From positions 1 to 32,810 of the forward strand of contig CANEVR010000025.1 in the NCBI GenBank assembly GCA_947442505.1: a DNA stretch of 32,810 nt, written 5' to 3'. The stretch's first letter is position 1; each line of letters opens with the position of its first letter. The DNA comes from Flavobacteriales bacterium. GTDB taxonomy: Bacteria; Bacteroidota; Bacteroidia; Flavobacteriales_D; Sanyastnellaceae. The position numbers and the translations under genes were made by a program. Under the pieces are notes generated by a model that saw nothing but the letters and a program-made list of their open reading frames with translations, made no database searches and was not told where the DNA came from. Shown piece after piece: positions 27,901-32,810 of this stretch.

Positions 27901-29241
27901 CGCTTCTGGCGCACAAGTTAAAATTGGCGCTTGCCCTGCATTTCCAAATCCATCCCCATCCCCATCAGCGTAATAGGCCAAGGCCGCTTGACAATCGGAT
28001 GAGCAGAAATAAAAATTAATCGTATTTCCTGCATTATACGCCCAAAGCTGAATGAAAATCTGTGCGCCTGGTGTCAGGCCAGTCAAAGTCAATAGTGGCA
28101 TTAAACCAGGACCTGTATCATCGTCACAACCGAGTAAAGTATAGGTGTTGGTAGCTGCATCATATGTATACGCGGCCATACCCGCATCACCATTTCCTTG
28201 TGGAGAAAGAAACAATTCTCCATTGGCAGGAGCATTGATCAAAATCCAAACATCTGGATTCTCACTACCGACAGTGTTTCCAGCACAGCCTGGTGCTGTG
28301 ACAACAGTAGATATGGTATATGTAGCGGGATCAACTGTAATATCTATGCATCCCGAAGCGGGATCAGCAGCAAAAGCATTGGAGGGCTCATCACCCAATG
28401 AACCAGAGCAAGAACAATCTGCTTGAATCAGGTCATTGGTCGTGTTTGGATCATTGTCGTTACAAGAAGCCCCGATGTAAATGGCTGCATTGTTATCGTT
28501 ACAATCACCATTGCACGTCGAAAAACCGTCACCATCTAAATCGAATCCTTCATCTATTGCTCCACTACAGTTATTATCCAACAAATCACAAACCTCAGAG
28601 GCGCCGGGAAAAATAGCAGCGTCAGCATCATTGCAATCTGAACCTACATCAAATCCATCACCATCACCGTCTGAGAAAGGAGTTACCAAGAAAGGAATCA
28701 AGGTGCAATCAGCACCTATGTAACTTCCCATGCTTCCATCACCTCCTGTAGTCACTTGTACACTCAAATCAGCGTTATCATTCACCGTTGCTTGAACGCA
28801 GAAACCTATTGTGCAGTTGCCAGCATCACCATCATCATTACCACCATCACCATCCAGGTTGGTGTCATAATAGTAACCTTGACCAAAAGTTAATCCTGAA
28901 CCTGTTGCTGTCAATAAATTTTGCCAAATCCAAGCCCCTGTTCCAGCTGCGGCGCAAGAAGAAGGCGCCGTAAATGGCTGGACATTAGACCAACTTGCGC
29001 CTAAAATCACTTCAAAACCGTCTACCCAACTTGCGGTCGCTTGAGCGTAATCAACGGTGTAACAAATGGTCACTAACGTACCAGGTGCATAAGCTCCTGC
29101 AACGGGGGAGGGACTGAACGAAACACTCTCGCTATTTACACATTGCGCATTCAATTGAATGCCGGAAAATAACATAGAAATTCCTAGAAAAATGAATGAA
29201 AGAAAGTTATGCTTTGCATTCAAAAAAGTTCTGAGGTTCAT
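21964..29241 (-). CDS. Giant (2425-residue) secreted MopE-repeat protein with T9SS sorting domain
   Basis: The signal peptide spans residues 1-33 (hydrophobic FLSFIFLGISMLF, cleavage near NAQ). A roughly 155-residue beta-rich domain (A1, about 34-190) is followed by MopE repeats, a 130-residue domain (B1, about 283-416), more MopE, domain A2 (about 732-895), domains B2 (about 1088-1222) and B3 (about 1387-1527), a DTYGDGWNG-type domain (about 1670-1775), six near-identical 46-residue MopE units (about 1800-2090), one GCTD Cys module, a PKD-like domain (about 2270-2335) and a T9SS type A tail from about 2348 (AYPNPSNGNF, ending VVIEK). MopE loops (DxDxDG) suggest calcium binding; a cell-surface stalk or adhesin is inferred. 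The frame extends to a TTG at 29268, but that codon lies in the promoter -7 box, so I start at the ATG at 29241. No catalytic motif is visible. Confidence 0.9.
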   Translation of the reverse strand: MNLRTFLNAKHNFLSFIFLGISMLFSGIQLNAQCVNSESVSFSPSPVAGAYAPGTLVTICYTVDYAQATASWVDGFEVILGASWSNVQPFTAPSSCAAAGTGAWIWQNLLTATGSGLTFGQGYYYDTNLDGDGGNDDGDAGNCTIGFCVQATVNDNADLSVQVTTGGDGSMGSYIGADCTLIPFLVTPFSDGDGDGFDVGSDCNDADAAIFPGASEVCDLLDNNCSGAIDEGFDLDGDGFSTCNGDCNDNNAAIYIGASCNDNDPNTTNDLIQADCSCSGSLGDEPSNAFAADPASGCIDITVDPATYTISTVVTAPGCAGNTVGSENPDVWILINAPANGELFLSPQGNGDAGMAAYTYDAATNTYTLLGCDDDTGPGLMPLLTLTGLTPGAQIFIQLWAYNAGNTINFYFCSSDCQAALAYYADGDGDGFGNAGQAPILTCAPEANMVLDGTDCNDESNSSYPGATEFCDGLDNDCNNLIDDNCVGLIDNDGDGFTSDVDCDDNNVAINPAANEVCDGIDNNCNIEIDEFVSTEYYADLDGDGFGDVNNTIFDCTQPAGYVANIEDCDDTNITYLDNDGDGDGSTTIDACGVVSNTDCDDFNPNVSSLGIEICENGIDDDCVGGDDVCVGIDLDADGFNAPADCNDNDASINPAAAEICGDGIDQNCSGVADEGCNASDNDGDGFDALTDCNDNCATIYPGAPCNDGDAATIDETLQADCTCGGGTTIVSCLGPQSISFEPAPTAGTWAVGTNVTICYTLDYGQNSGDWLDGMAITLGTGWSLATPLTAPLECNGGPGDWIWQESIAPTGGSAYPAGQGYYYDYTVDGNGGNDWGDAGSCVFSMCFTATTVAAVDLAVTVASGGDSQFGSYTSTAGCPIEPFTTDPVNLPACSIEFPFCATPSSCDPITNQYTLVPAQNNYINTTLAPGTGTLDLYLDGVVIQSWNAPFNSVTAINVDSLDSDGATHTLMAMFSVNPGCMGTTTFVAPAFCAGQDDDSDGYVAADDCNDLDATVNPGAQEICDLQDNNCDGVIDENQDADGDGFTSCDGDCNDADNTVWIGATCDDGDATTTNDLIQVDCSCAGVLGDEPSNAFTADPSTGCIDITVDPALYTISTVVTAPGCAGNTVGSENPDVWILISAPANGELFLSPQGTGDAGMAAYNYDAATNTYTLLGCDDDTGPGLMPQLTLTGLTPGAPIYIQLWAYNAGNTINFNFCSADCATALAYYPDTDGDTFGDGSVTPVLTCTPDPGFVTNNTDCNDASAAAFPGGAEVCGDNIDNNCDGTVDEGCTTDIDGDGFVTADDCDDNNAAVNPSAIEICDLIDNNCDAVIDEGFDVDGDGFTSCNGDCNDNDPTVWIGQVCNDGNPATGGDEIQADCTCLGYISSEGDEPWTAFTADPTTGCISVSIDPALYTPSTNPGGPGCGNNPSWQGIQQPDAWFAVAVPASGVLLLNPQGSVDAAMAAYTFDAATGLYTLVDCDDDTGPGLMPEITVTTVPAGDTIYVQLWAFGGGLIDFNLCSSECIDPIAYYTDADGDGFGDANGNATFLCTPDPLLVTDNTDCNDADIAINTDANEVCDDLIDNNCDGQADEGCTTDADGDGDVDAVDCAPFNASINSLALEVCNTIDDNCDGLIDNGLPTTTYYLDADNDTFGGATSIESCYDPNSPPVCSYAFNLTDTYGDGWNGNQMQLTSNGGASIDATIGVNFTAGAGMQETVLLTNNTVYDLTWTVVGAFTGEVGFDVLSSVGDIVYSLPSGSGGSAGAYLTSFTATCPALGVYVTNSTDCDDTNASANPNGTEVCGNAIDEDCNGVVDVCNPVDGDGDGESTPTDCDDTNANINTSATEVCGNGIDEDCSGTDLACTGTDADGDGESTPTDCDDTNANINTSAIEVCGNGIDEDCSGTDLACTGIDVDGDGESTPTDCDDTNANINTSASEVCGNGVDENCNPADDICPVIDADNDGFNETVDCNDNNAAINPSATEICGNNIDEDCSGADLACTGIDADSDGFDAAVDCDDSNAAINPSATEICGNNIDEDCSGADLACTGTDADGDGFSSPIDCNDNNASIYPGATEICFDNQDNNCNGGVDEDCVSNVDADGDGFVAGYDCDDTNPSVNPASAEFCNDIDDDCDGIADDSTGVEFYQDADGDLLGNINATFLFCSQPANGWVSNTDDCDDSSASLLGPGSPCDNGSSLDITDTYQIDCTCEGLLLGCTDAQACNYDENAMVDDGSCVSSTYIPGAIDGDDFVDTYSYHNYSYTGNLNGVTLLWTLNSPGIFIPVSNTATTPSVNVYWSEGNAFDPQGEISLLVTDTTGGCNAQFEITFSVEFDTTSTGVDGLANQELMAYPNPSNGNFAVVIPNDVSAQYSIAIYAVTGELVYTAQNETERVWNADLNLTSGLYMIKVVGEQTQHFINVVIEK
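22980..23830 (-). repeat. 46-residue (138-bp) MopE tandem array in the 2425-residue giant
   Basis: The string CAAGCCAAATC occurs at 23096, 23234, 23510 and 23648, and TTGGAGTGGATTCACC at 23469, 23607 and 23745. All offsets are 138 bases or twice that. Each unit reads about DGDGESTPTDCDDTNANIN, TSAxEVCGNG, IDEDCSGTDLACTG. The units at 23440-23790 are nearly identical in DNA, which suggests recent duplication or gene conversion. Confidence 0.88.
24660..25081 (-). repeat. Domain B, copy 3 (giant gene), diverged
   Basis: This copy begins GDEPWTAF and keeps the CDDDTGPGLMP and WAFGGG landmarks, but differs much more from copies 1 and 2 (QQPDAWFAVAVPASGVLLLN instead of DVWILINAP). The CDDDTGPG anchor lies 912 bases from copy 2. 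Confidence 0.7.
25577..25977 (-). repeat. Domain B, copy 2 (giant gene)
   Basis: This copy is offset from copy 1 by 2418 bases, measured at two anchors. DNA similarity to copy 1 is high throughout (for example both share AAAATCCAAACATC at 25823 and 28241), so the duplication is fairly recent. Confidence 0.75.
26560..27047 (-). repeat. Domain A, copy 2 (giant gene)
   Basis: This copy aligns with copy 1 through SISFEPAPTAGTW, VTICYTLDY, WLDGMAITLG, WIWQESI, GQGYYYD, WGDAGSC and GGDSQFGSY. The start anchors are 2097 bases apart, a different offset from the domain B pair, so insertions or separate duplications are required. Confidence 0.65.
27995..28395 (-). repeat. Domain B, copy 1 (giant gene)
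   Basis: This copy of about 133 residues begins GDEPSNAF and has landmarks DVWILINAPANGELFLSPQG, GMAAYTYDAATNTYTL, CDDDTGPGLMP and WAYNAGNTI, ending near FCSSDC. It is beta-rich and resembles pre-peptidase C-terminal-type domains. I cannot name the family. Confidence 0.75.
28675..29142 (-). repeat. Domain A, copy 1 (giant gene N-terminus)
   Basis: This domain of about 155 residues follows the signal peptide: SVSFSPSPVAGAY, VTICYTVDY, WVDGFEVILG, WIWQNLL, GQGYYYD, DGDAGNC and GGDGSMGSY. It contains paired Cys and a repeated Gly-Asn-Asp loop. I do not recognise the family. Confidence 0.65.
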
Positions 29242-29265
29242 CAACTTAAAATTTTGGTTAGTCGT

Positions 29266-29296
29266 CAAAAATAGGGAAATCCTCTAAAAATTACAA
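29266..29296 (-). promoter_or_regulatory. Promoter of the 2425-residue giant gene
   Basis: On the minus strand, TTG (29294-29296) is followed after 20 bases by TATTTTTG (29266-29273), a perfect TAnnTTTG. The element ends 24 bases before the ATG at 29241. It overlaps the upstream in-frame TTG codon and so decides the start. Confidence 0.7.
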
Positions 29297-29342
29297 CTTT
29301 AATTTTTCCAACTCCTGTTTTTAACAAAAAAGCTTAACCTGA

Positions 29343-29373
29343 TTTGAGCAAATCAAAATTCGACTTAGTTTCG
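29343..29373 (+). promoter_or_regulatory. Weak candidate promoter of rel/spoT
   Basis: TTTG (29343-29346) is followed after 19 bases by TAGTTTCG (29366-29373), one mismatch from TAnnTTTG. It ends only 4 bases before the GTG start, which would make the transcript essentially leaderless. Confidence 0.35.
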
Positions 29374-29377
29374 GAAT

Positions 29378-31591
29378 GTGGAAATTGATTTAATTGAAGA
29401 AAATAAAGAGATTGTAAGGCGCTACCGCAGTCTTCTTCGCGCATGCAATAGGTCCAAAACCAAAAACGAGCGCAGCCTAATTCGAAAAGCTTTTAATGTT
29501 GCTTTAGAAGCCCACAAGGATATGCGCCGAAAAAGTGGTGAGCCCTACATCTATCACCCCCTAGCAGTGGCAAAAATTGCTGCTGAGGAATTGGGATTGG
29601 GCACCTTGGCCATCGTTTGTGCATTGCTCCATGACACCGTTGAAGATACCTACATTACTTTAGACGATATTGAGAATCTTTTTGGCAAAAAAGAAAGGGT
29701 TATCATCGACGGCTTAACCAAAATATCCGGCGTTTTTGATCACCAAACCACCAGTCAGCAAGCTGAAAATTTCAGGAAAATGCTCCTGACACTCAGCGAT
29801 GATGTTAGGGTTATTCTCATTAAACTGGCCGACAGACTGCACAACATGCGCACCTTGGATCACATGTCCAGAGAAAAGCAGCTTAAAATTGCCAGTGAAA
29901 CTTTATTCATGTATGCCCCACTTGCGCACCGCTTGGGGTTGTACAACATTAAAACAGAATTAGAAGACCTCAGCCTCAAATTTCAAGACCCTGATGCCTA
30001 CGATGAAATTACCGCCAAATTACAAAAGACACAGGCGGTAAGAACCAGATTTATCAATCAATTCACTCTGCCCATTCGACGGGCTCTGGATGAAATGGGG
30101 GTGAAATACGACATCAAAAGCAGAACAAAATCCATTTATTCCATCTGGAATAAAATCCACCAAAAAGGCGTTCCTTTTGAAGAAATTTATGACCTCTTTG
30201 CCATCCGCATTATCATTGACAGCGATGAAGAACACGAGAAAAGTGAATGCTGGCGCGTGTATGCTGCTGTTACAGATTATTACCAACCCAGCCCTGAGCG
30301 TTTGAGAGATTGGATTAGCATCCCAAAATCTTCTGGCTACGAGGCATTGCACACCACAGTCATGTCACCCTCTGGTAAGTGGGTAGAAGTGCAGATTCGA
30401 TCCGTGAGAATGGATGATTTGGCAGAGAAAGGCTTTGCCGCGCATTGGAAATACAAAGGCACCGTTGAGTCTCCTGAAAGCAAACTAGACAAATGGCTAA
30501 GTCAGGTTAGAGAGGTTTTGGAAAATCCTGGTGACGATGCTTTGGAATTCATCGACAATTTCAAACTTTCTCTTTTTTCTGAAGAAATATATGTGTTCAC
30601 GCCCAGTGGTGATTTAAAGACATTGCCCAAAGGTTCCACCGCGTTAGATTTTGCATTCAATATCCACTCCCAAATTGGATCCCAATGCATCGGTGCAAAA
30701 GTCAATCACAAATTGGTCCCCATGAGCCATGTCATCAGAAGCGGAGATCAAATTGAAATCTTGACATCTAAGAAGCAACGACCCAAGGAAGAGTGGCTCA
30801 GCATTGTGGTTACAGCCAGTGCACGCCAAAAGATTAAGGTTGCTTTGAAAGAAGAGCGAAAGAAAATAGCCGAGGAAGGCAAAGCCCTACTCCGCAAATT
30901 CTTCCAAAACATACATGCCGATTGGCTTGCTGTCAACATCGATGAATTGGTGAAACATTTTGAAACGTTCTCAACGCAAGAACTTTATTTCAGAATTGCA
31001 AAAGAAAAAGTTGTATTAAAAGACTTTAAAAGTTTTAATATTGAAGGGGGGAGAATCAAGGTCTACCGCAAAAAGGAAAAAGTTTCTCAAGAGGATTCAC
31101 CAAAAATCATCACTTCTGCGCCTAGCATGGGAACCGCTGTGGTGATTGGAGATGCGGAACAGAAAGTAGACTTTAGCTTGGCCACCTGCTGTAATCCTAT
31201 CCCTGGTGACGAAGTCTTTGGTTTTACTACGGTAGATGAAGGCATTAAGATTCACCGCACCTCGTGTCCCAATGCTCAGGAAATGATGAGCAAATTCGCC
31301 TATCGCGTCATCAAGGCCAGATGGAACAGTCAAAATTTGGTTCAGTTTGAGGTAGGCTTAAAATTCACGGGAATAGATGATGTGGGACTGGTGCAAAAGA
31401 TCACCAATATCATCTCTACAGACATGCGGGTAAACATGAGAGCCATTTCATTTGAAGCCATCGACGGTATTTTCAGTGGTCGTGTGATTGTTTTGGTTCA
31501 CGATACTGGTCATTTGAATGATTTGATCAAAAACCTCAAAGCTGTAGATGGTGTACTAACCGTTGACCGCATTGAATCCGAGTTTTCATAA
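29378..31591 (+). CDS. Bifunctional RelA/SpoT-family (p)ppGpp synthetase/hydrolase
   Basis: This 737-residue long Rel protein makes and degrades the stringent-response alarmone (p)ppGpp. The N-terminal HD hydrolase domain has an intact LLHDTVEDT motif (His85, Asp86, Glu89, Asp90) and KLADRLHNMRTL, indicating hydrolase activity. The synthetase domain (about 235-365) shows DIKSRTKSIYSIWNK, DLFAIRIIID, SGYEALHTTV and VEVQIRS...AEKGFAAHWKYK. A TGS domain (about 400-465; VFTPSGDLKTLPKG, GSQCIGAKVN), a Cys-containing zinc-finger-type segment (TCCNPIPGDEV, HRTSCPNA) and a C-terminal ACT domain (about 665-735) follow. The start is GTG; the early NEI/RRYRSLLRA region aligns with other flavobacterial Rel proteins, so a later start is unlikely. 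It precedes a Fur-family gene and purA, an order I recall from Flavobacteria. Alarmone synthesis seems intact, but the balance of the two activities cannot be judged. Confidence 0.95.
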   Translation: MEIDLIEENKEIVRRYRSLLRACNRSKTKNERSLIRKAFNVALEAHKDMRRKSGEPYIYHPLAVAKIAAEELGLGTLAIVCALLHDTVEDTYITLDDIENLFGKKERVIIDGLTKISGVFDHQTTSQQAENFRKMLLTLSDDVRVILIKLADRLHNMRTLDHMSREKQLKIASETLFMYAPLAHRLGLYNIKTELEDLSLKFQDPDAYDEITAKLQKTQAVRTRFINQFTLPIRRALDEMGVKYDIKSRTKSIYSIWNKIHQKGVPFEEIYDLFAIRIIIDSDEEHEKSECWRVYAAVTDYYQPSPERLRDWISIPKSSGYEALHTTVMSPSGKWVEVQIRSVRMDDLAEKGFAAHWKYKGTVESPESKLDKWLSQVREVLENPGDDALEFIDNFKLSLFSEEIYVFTPSGDLKTLPKGSTALDFAFNIHSQIGSQCIGAKVNHKLVPMSHVIRSGDQIEILTSKKQRPKEEWLSIVVTASARQKIKVALKEERKKIAEEGKALLRKFFQNIHADWLAVNIDELVKHFETFSTQELYFRIAKEKVVLKDFKSFNIEGGRIKVYRKKEKVSQEDSPKIITSAPSMGTAVVIGDAEQKVDFSLATCCNPIPGDEVFGFTTVDEGIKIHRTSCPNAQEMMSKFAYRVIKARWNSQNLVQFEVGLKFTGIDDVGLVQKITNIISTDMRVNMRAISFEAIDGIFSGRVIVLVHDTGHLNDLIKNLKAVDGVLTVDRIESEFS

Positions 31592-31604
31592 AATACTATC
31601 TTTG
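31572..31604 (+). promoter_or_regulatory. Promoter of the Fur-family gene, inside the end of rel
   Basis: TTG (31572-31574) is followed after 22 bases by TATCTTTG (31597-31604), a perfect TAnnTTTG. The -33 part lies within the last codons of rel and the -7 box just after its stop. The ATG at 31613 is only 8 bases further on. Confidence 0.6.
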
Positions 31605-31612
31605 CTTCATCG

Positions 31613-32050
31613 ATGGAAGAATTACAAGAAAAAGTAAAACTGCTTTTCAAGGAGTACTTGGAAAAAAACGGCCATAGGAAAACGCCGGAACGTTTTGCTA
31701 TTCTCAAAGAAATTTACAACCTATCAGGGCATTTTGATATTGAACAACTTTATTCCCAAATGAAGTTGCAAAAATACCGCGTCTCCAGAGCTACCTTGTA
31801 CAACACCATTGAACTTCTCATGAATTGTCAATTGGTAAGAAAAAATCAATTTGGTCAAAACACTGCCCATTTTGAAAAGGCCTTCCAAAATCAACAACAT
31901 GATCACATTGTTTTGATTGATACCGGTGAAGTGATAGAGTTTTGTGACCCCCGTATTCATCAAATCAAAAAAACTTTGGAAGAACTCTTTGGCGTTGAAA
32001 TTCAGCACCACAGCTTAAATTTCTACGGAAAACGACCCAACTCAAAATAG
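31613..32050 (+). CDS. Fur-family metal-responsive transcriptional regulator
   Basis: This 145-residue protein has the Fur fold: a winged-helix DNA-binding domain ([40 protein letters not shown]; about 20-85) and a dimerisation domain with [16 protein letters not shown] at about 100-115. The His-Asp-His of the regulatory metal site is kept. The CxxC pair that binds structural zinc in many Fur proteins (HDHLICxxCG) is replaced by VLIDTG, and only two other Cys occur. It could sense iron, zinc, manganese or peroxide; sequence alone does not decide. It lies 21 bases after rel but has its own promoter. Confidence 0.9.
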   Translation: MEELQEKVKLLFKEYLEKNGHRKTPERFAILKEIYNLSGHFDIEQLYSQMKLQKYRVSRATLYNTIELLMNCQLVRKNQFGQNTAHFEKAFQNQQHDHIVLIDTGEVIEFCDPRIHQIKKTLEELFGVEIQHHSLNFYGKRPNSK

Positions 32051-32075
32051 TTTTCCGTTCACTCCATTTTACCAT

Positions 32076-32083
32076 TATTTTTG
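32076..32083 (+). promoter_or_regulatory. Candidate -7 promoter element of purA
   Basis: TATTTTTG is a perfect match to TAnnTTTG, ending 15 bases before the ATG. No clear TTG is present at the -33 distance. Confidence 0.4.
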
Positions 32084-32098
32084 CGCTTTACCAATAGT

Positions 32099-32810
32099 AT
32101 GATCAATAAAACTGCGGTTCTTCTCGGTTTACAATGGGGAGATGAAGGAAAAGGGAAAATAGTAGATGTACTCACCCCTCAATACGATATCATAGCCAGA
32201 TTTCAAGGTGGACCCAATGCAGGCCACACCTTAATTTTTGACGGAAAAAAGCACGTCTTGCACACCATACCCTCAGGTATTTTTCACGGCAATGTCATCA
32301 ATGTCATTGGAAATGGTGTAGTTATAGACCCTATCATTTTCCAAAAAGAAATTGAAAAACTGCAAGATAATAGTGTCCCGTTTCAAGAACGCCTTTTGAT
32401 TTCCAAAAAAGCGCATCTTATTTTACCCACCCACCGCATTCTAGACGCCGCCTCTGAAGCAGCAAAAGGAGCCGCAAAGATTGGGTCTACATTAAAAGGG
32501 ATAGGTCCTACATATATGGACAAGACTGGCAGAAATGGCTTGCGCGTTGGAGATATTTTGGAAGATGATTTTGTTCTAAAATACAAAGAACTGAAAGAAA
32601 AGCATCTTAAAATTCTCAGTCAATACACTTTTGAATATGAATTGACAGAGTTGGAAAACCAATGGATGCAGAGCATTACTTTCTTAAAAGCCATGACAAT
32701 CATTGATAGTGAACATTACATCAATGCCGCTCTAAACCAAGGTAAAAAAGTTTTGGCAGAAGGCGCGCAAGGATCACTTTTGGATATTGACTTTGGATCA
32801 TACCCATTTG
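32099..32810 (+). CDS. purA: Adenylosuccinate synthase (N-terminal 237 residues; runs off the right edge)
   Basis: The enzyme joins IMP and aspartate with GTP hydrolysis, the first step from IMP to AMP. The N-terminal GLQWGDEGKGKIVD loop carries the catalytic Asp and P-loop-like glycines. GGPNAGHT, HTIPSGIF, GNGVVIDP, STLKGIGPTYMDK and LAEGAQGSLLDID are all family signatures in the expected order. The ATG at 32099 gives the standard start (MINKTAVLLG). The reading frame is open to the window edge; by family length (about 420-430 residues) a little over half is present. It follows the Fur-family gene by 48 bases and appears to have its own -7 element. Confidence 0.97.
   Translation, partial: MINKTAVLLGLQWGDEGKGKIVDVLTPQYDIIARFQGGPNAGHTLIFDGKKHVLHTIPSGIFHGNVINVIGNGVVIDPIIFQKEIEKLQDNSVPFQERLLISKKAHLILPTHRILDAASEAAKGAAKIGSTLKGIGPTYMDKTGRNGLRVGDILEDDFVLKYKELKEKHLKILSQYTFEYELTELENQWMQSITFLKAMTIIDSEHYINAALNQGKKVLAEGAQGSLLDIDFGSYPF

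Noticed and set aside
29242-29268. Upstream TTG start for the giant gene at 29268
   Set aside because: The TTG codon is part of the perfect TATTTTTG promoter box, so it would not be transcribed. The ATG at 29241 gives a normal signal peptide.

Overview
The window reads as a chromosomal segment of a marine- or freshwater-type Flavobacteriales bacterium (Bacteroidota; the Cryomorphaceae/Schleiferiaceae/Crocinitomicaceae side is my guess). The evidence is: C-terminal type IX secretion (T9SS) sorting domains on all five completely visible secreted proteins, Bacteroidota promoters (TTG, 17-23 bases, TAnnTTTG), little sign of Shine-Dalgarno sequences, and familiar flavobacterial gene pairs (kdsD-tatC, rel-fur-purA, pnuC with a NadR-type kinase). 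No tRNA, rRNA, CRISPR array, insertion sequence or phage gene was found, and no gene-free stretch exceeds about 150 bases.

Layout from left to right. (1) 1-4533, minus: the first 1511 codons of a giant secreted MopE-type repeat protein whose C-terminus lies off the left edge. (2) 4668-6572, minus: a secreted M43-type zinc metalloprotease. (3) 6653-7746, plus: pnuC and a NadR-type ribosylnicotinamide kinase, overlapping tail to tail with pgk (7727-8923, minus). (4) 8976-13361, minus: two secreted T9SS cargo proteins with MAM-like beta-sandwich domains, each followed by its own hairpin terminator. (5) 13455-17684, minus: a 1409-residue mosaic with a CxxCH motif, a Reeler-like domain, a lamin-tail-like domain, a starch-binding-like domain, MopE repeats, a SprB-like repeat and a T9SS tail. 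(6) 17734-19511, minus: tatC and kdsD, translationally coupled; recQ is divergent at 19657-21855. (7) 21964-29241, minus: a 2425-residue MopE-type giant. (8) 29378 to the right edge, plus: rel/spoT, a Fur-family regulator and the start of purA.

The housekeeping genes cover NAD precursor uptake, glycolysis, Kdo synthesis for LPS, Tat export, DNA repair, the stringent response, metal regulation and purine synthesis. Between them sit large secreted genes that together fill roughly two thirds of the window. Three of these are dominated by Asp-rich, Cys-paired MopE/thrombospondin-3-like units, which probably form calcium-stiffened stalks. They also share two small Cys modules. The most unusual content is this repeat architecture: an 879-bp tandem duplication, 294-bp and 138-bp periods, and multi-copy 130-160-residue domains that I cannot name. 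Together they suggest active expansion and shuffling of surface stalk proteins. I found no clearly new enzymatic system.
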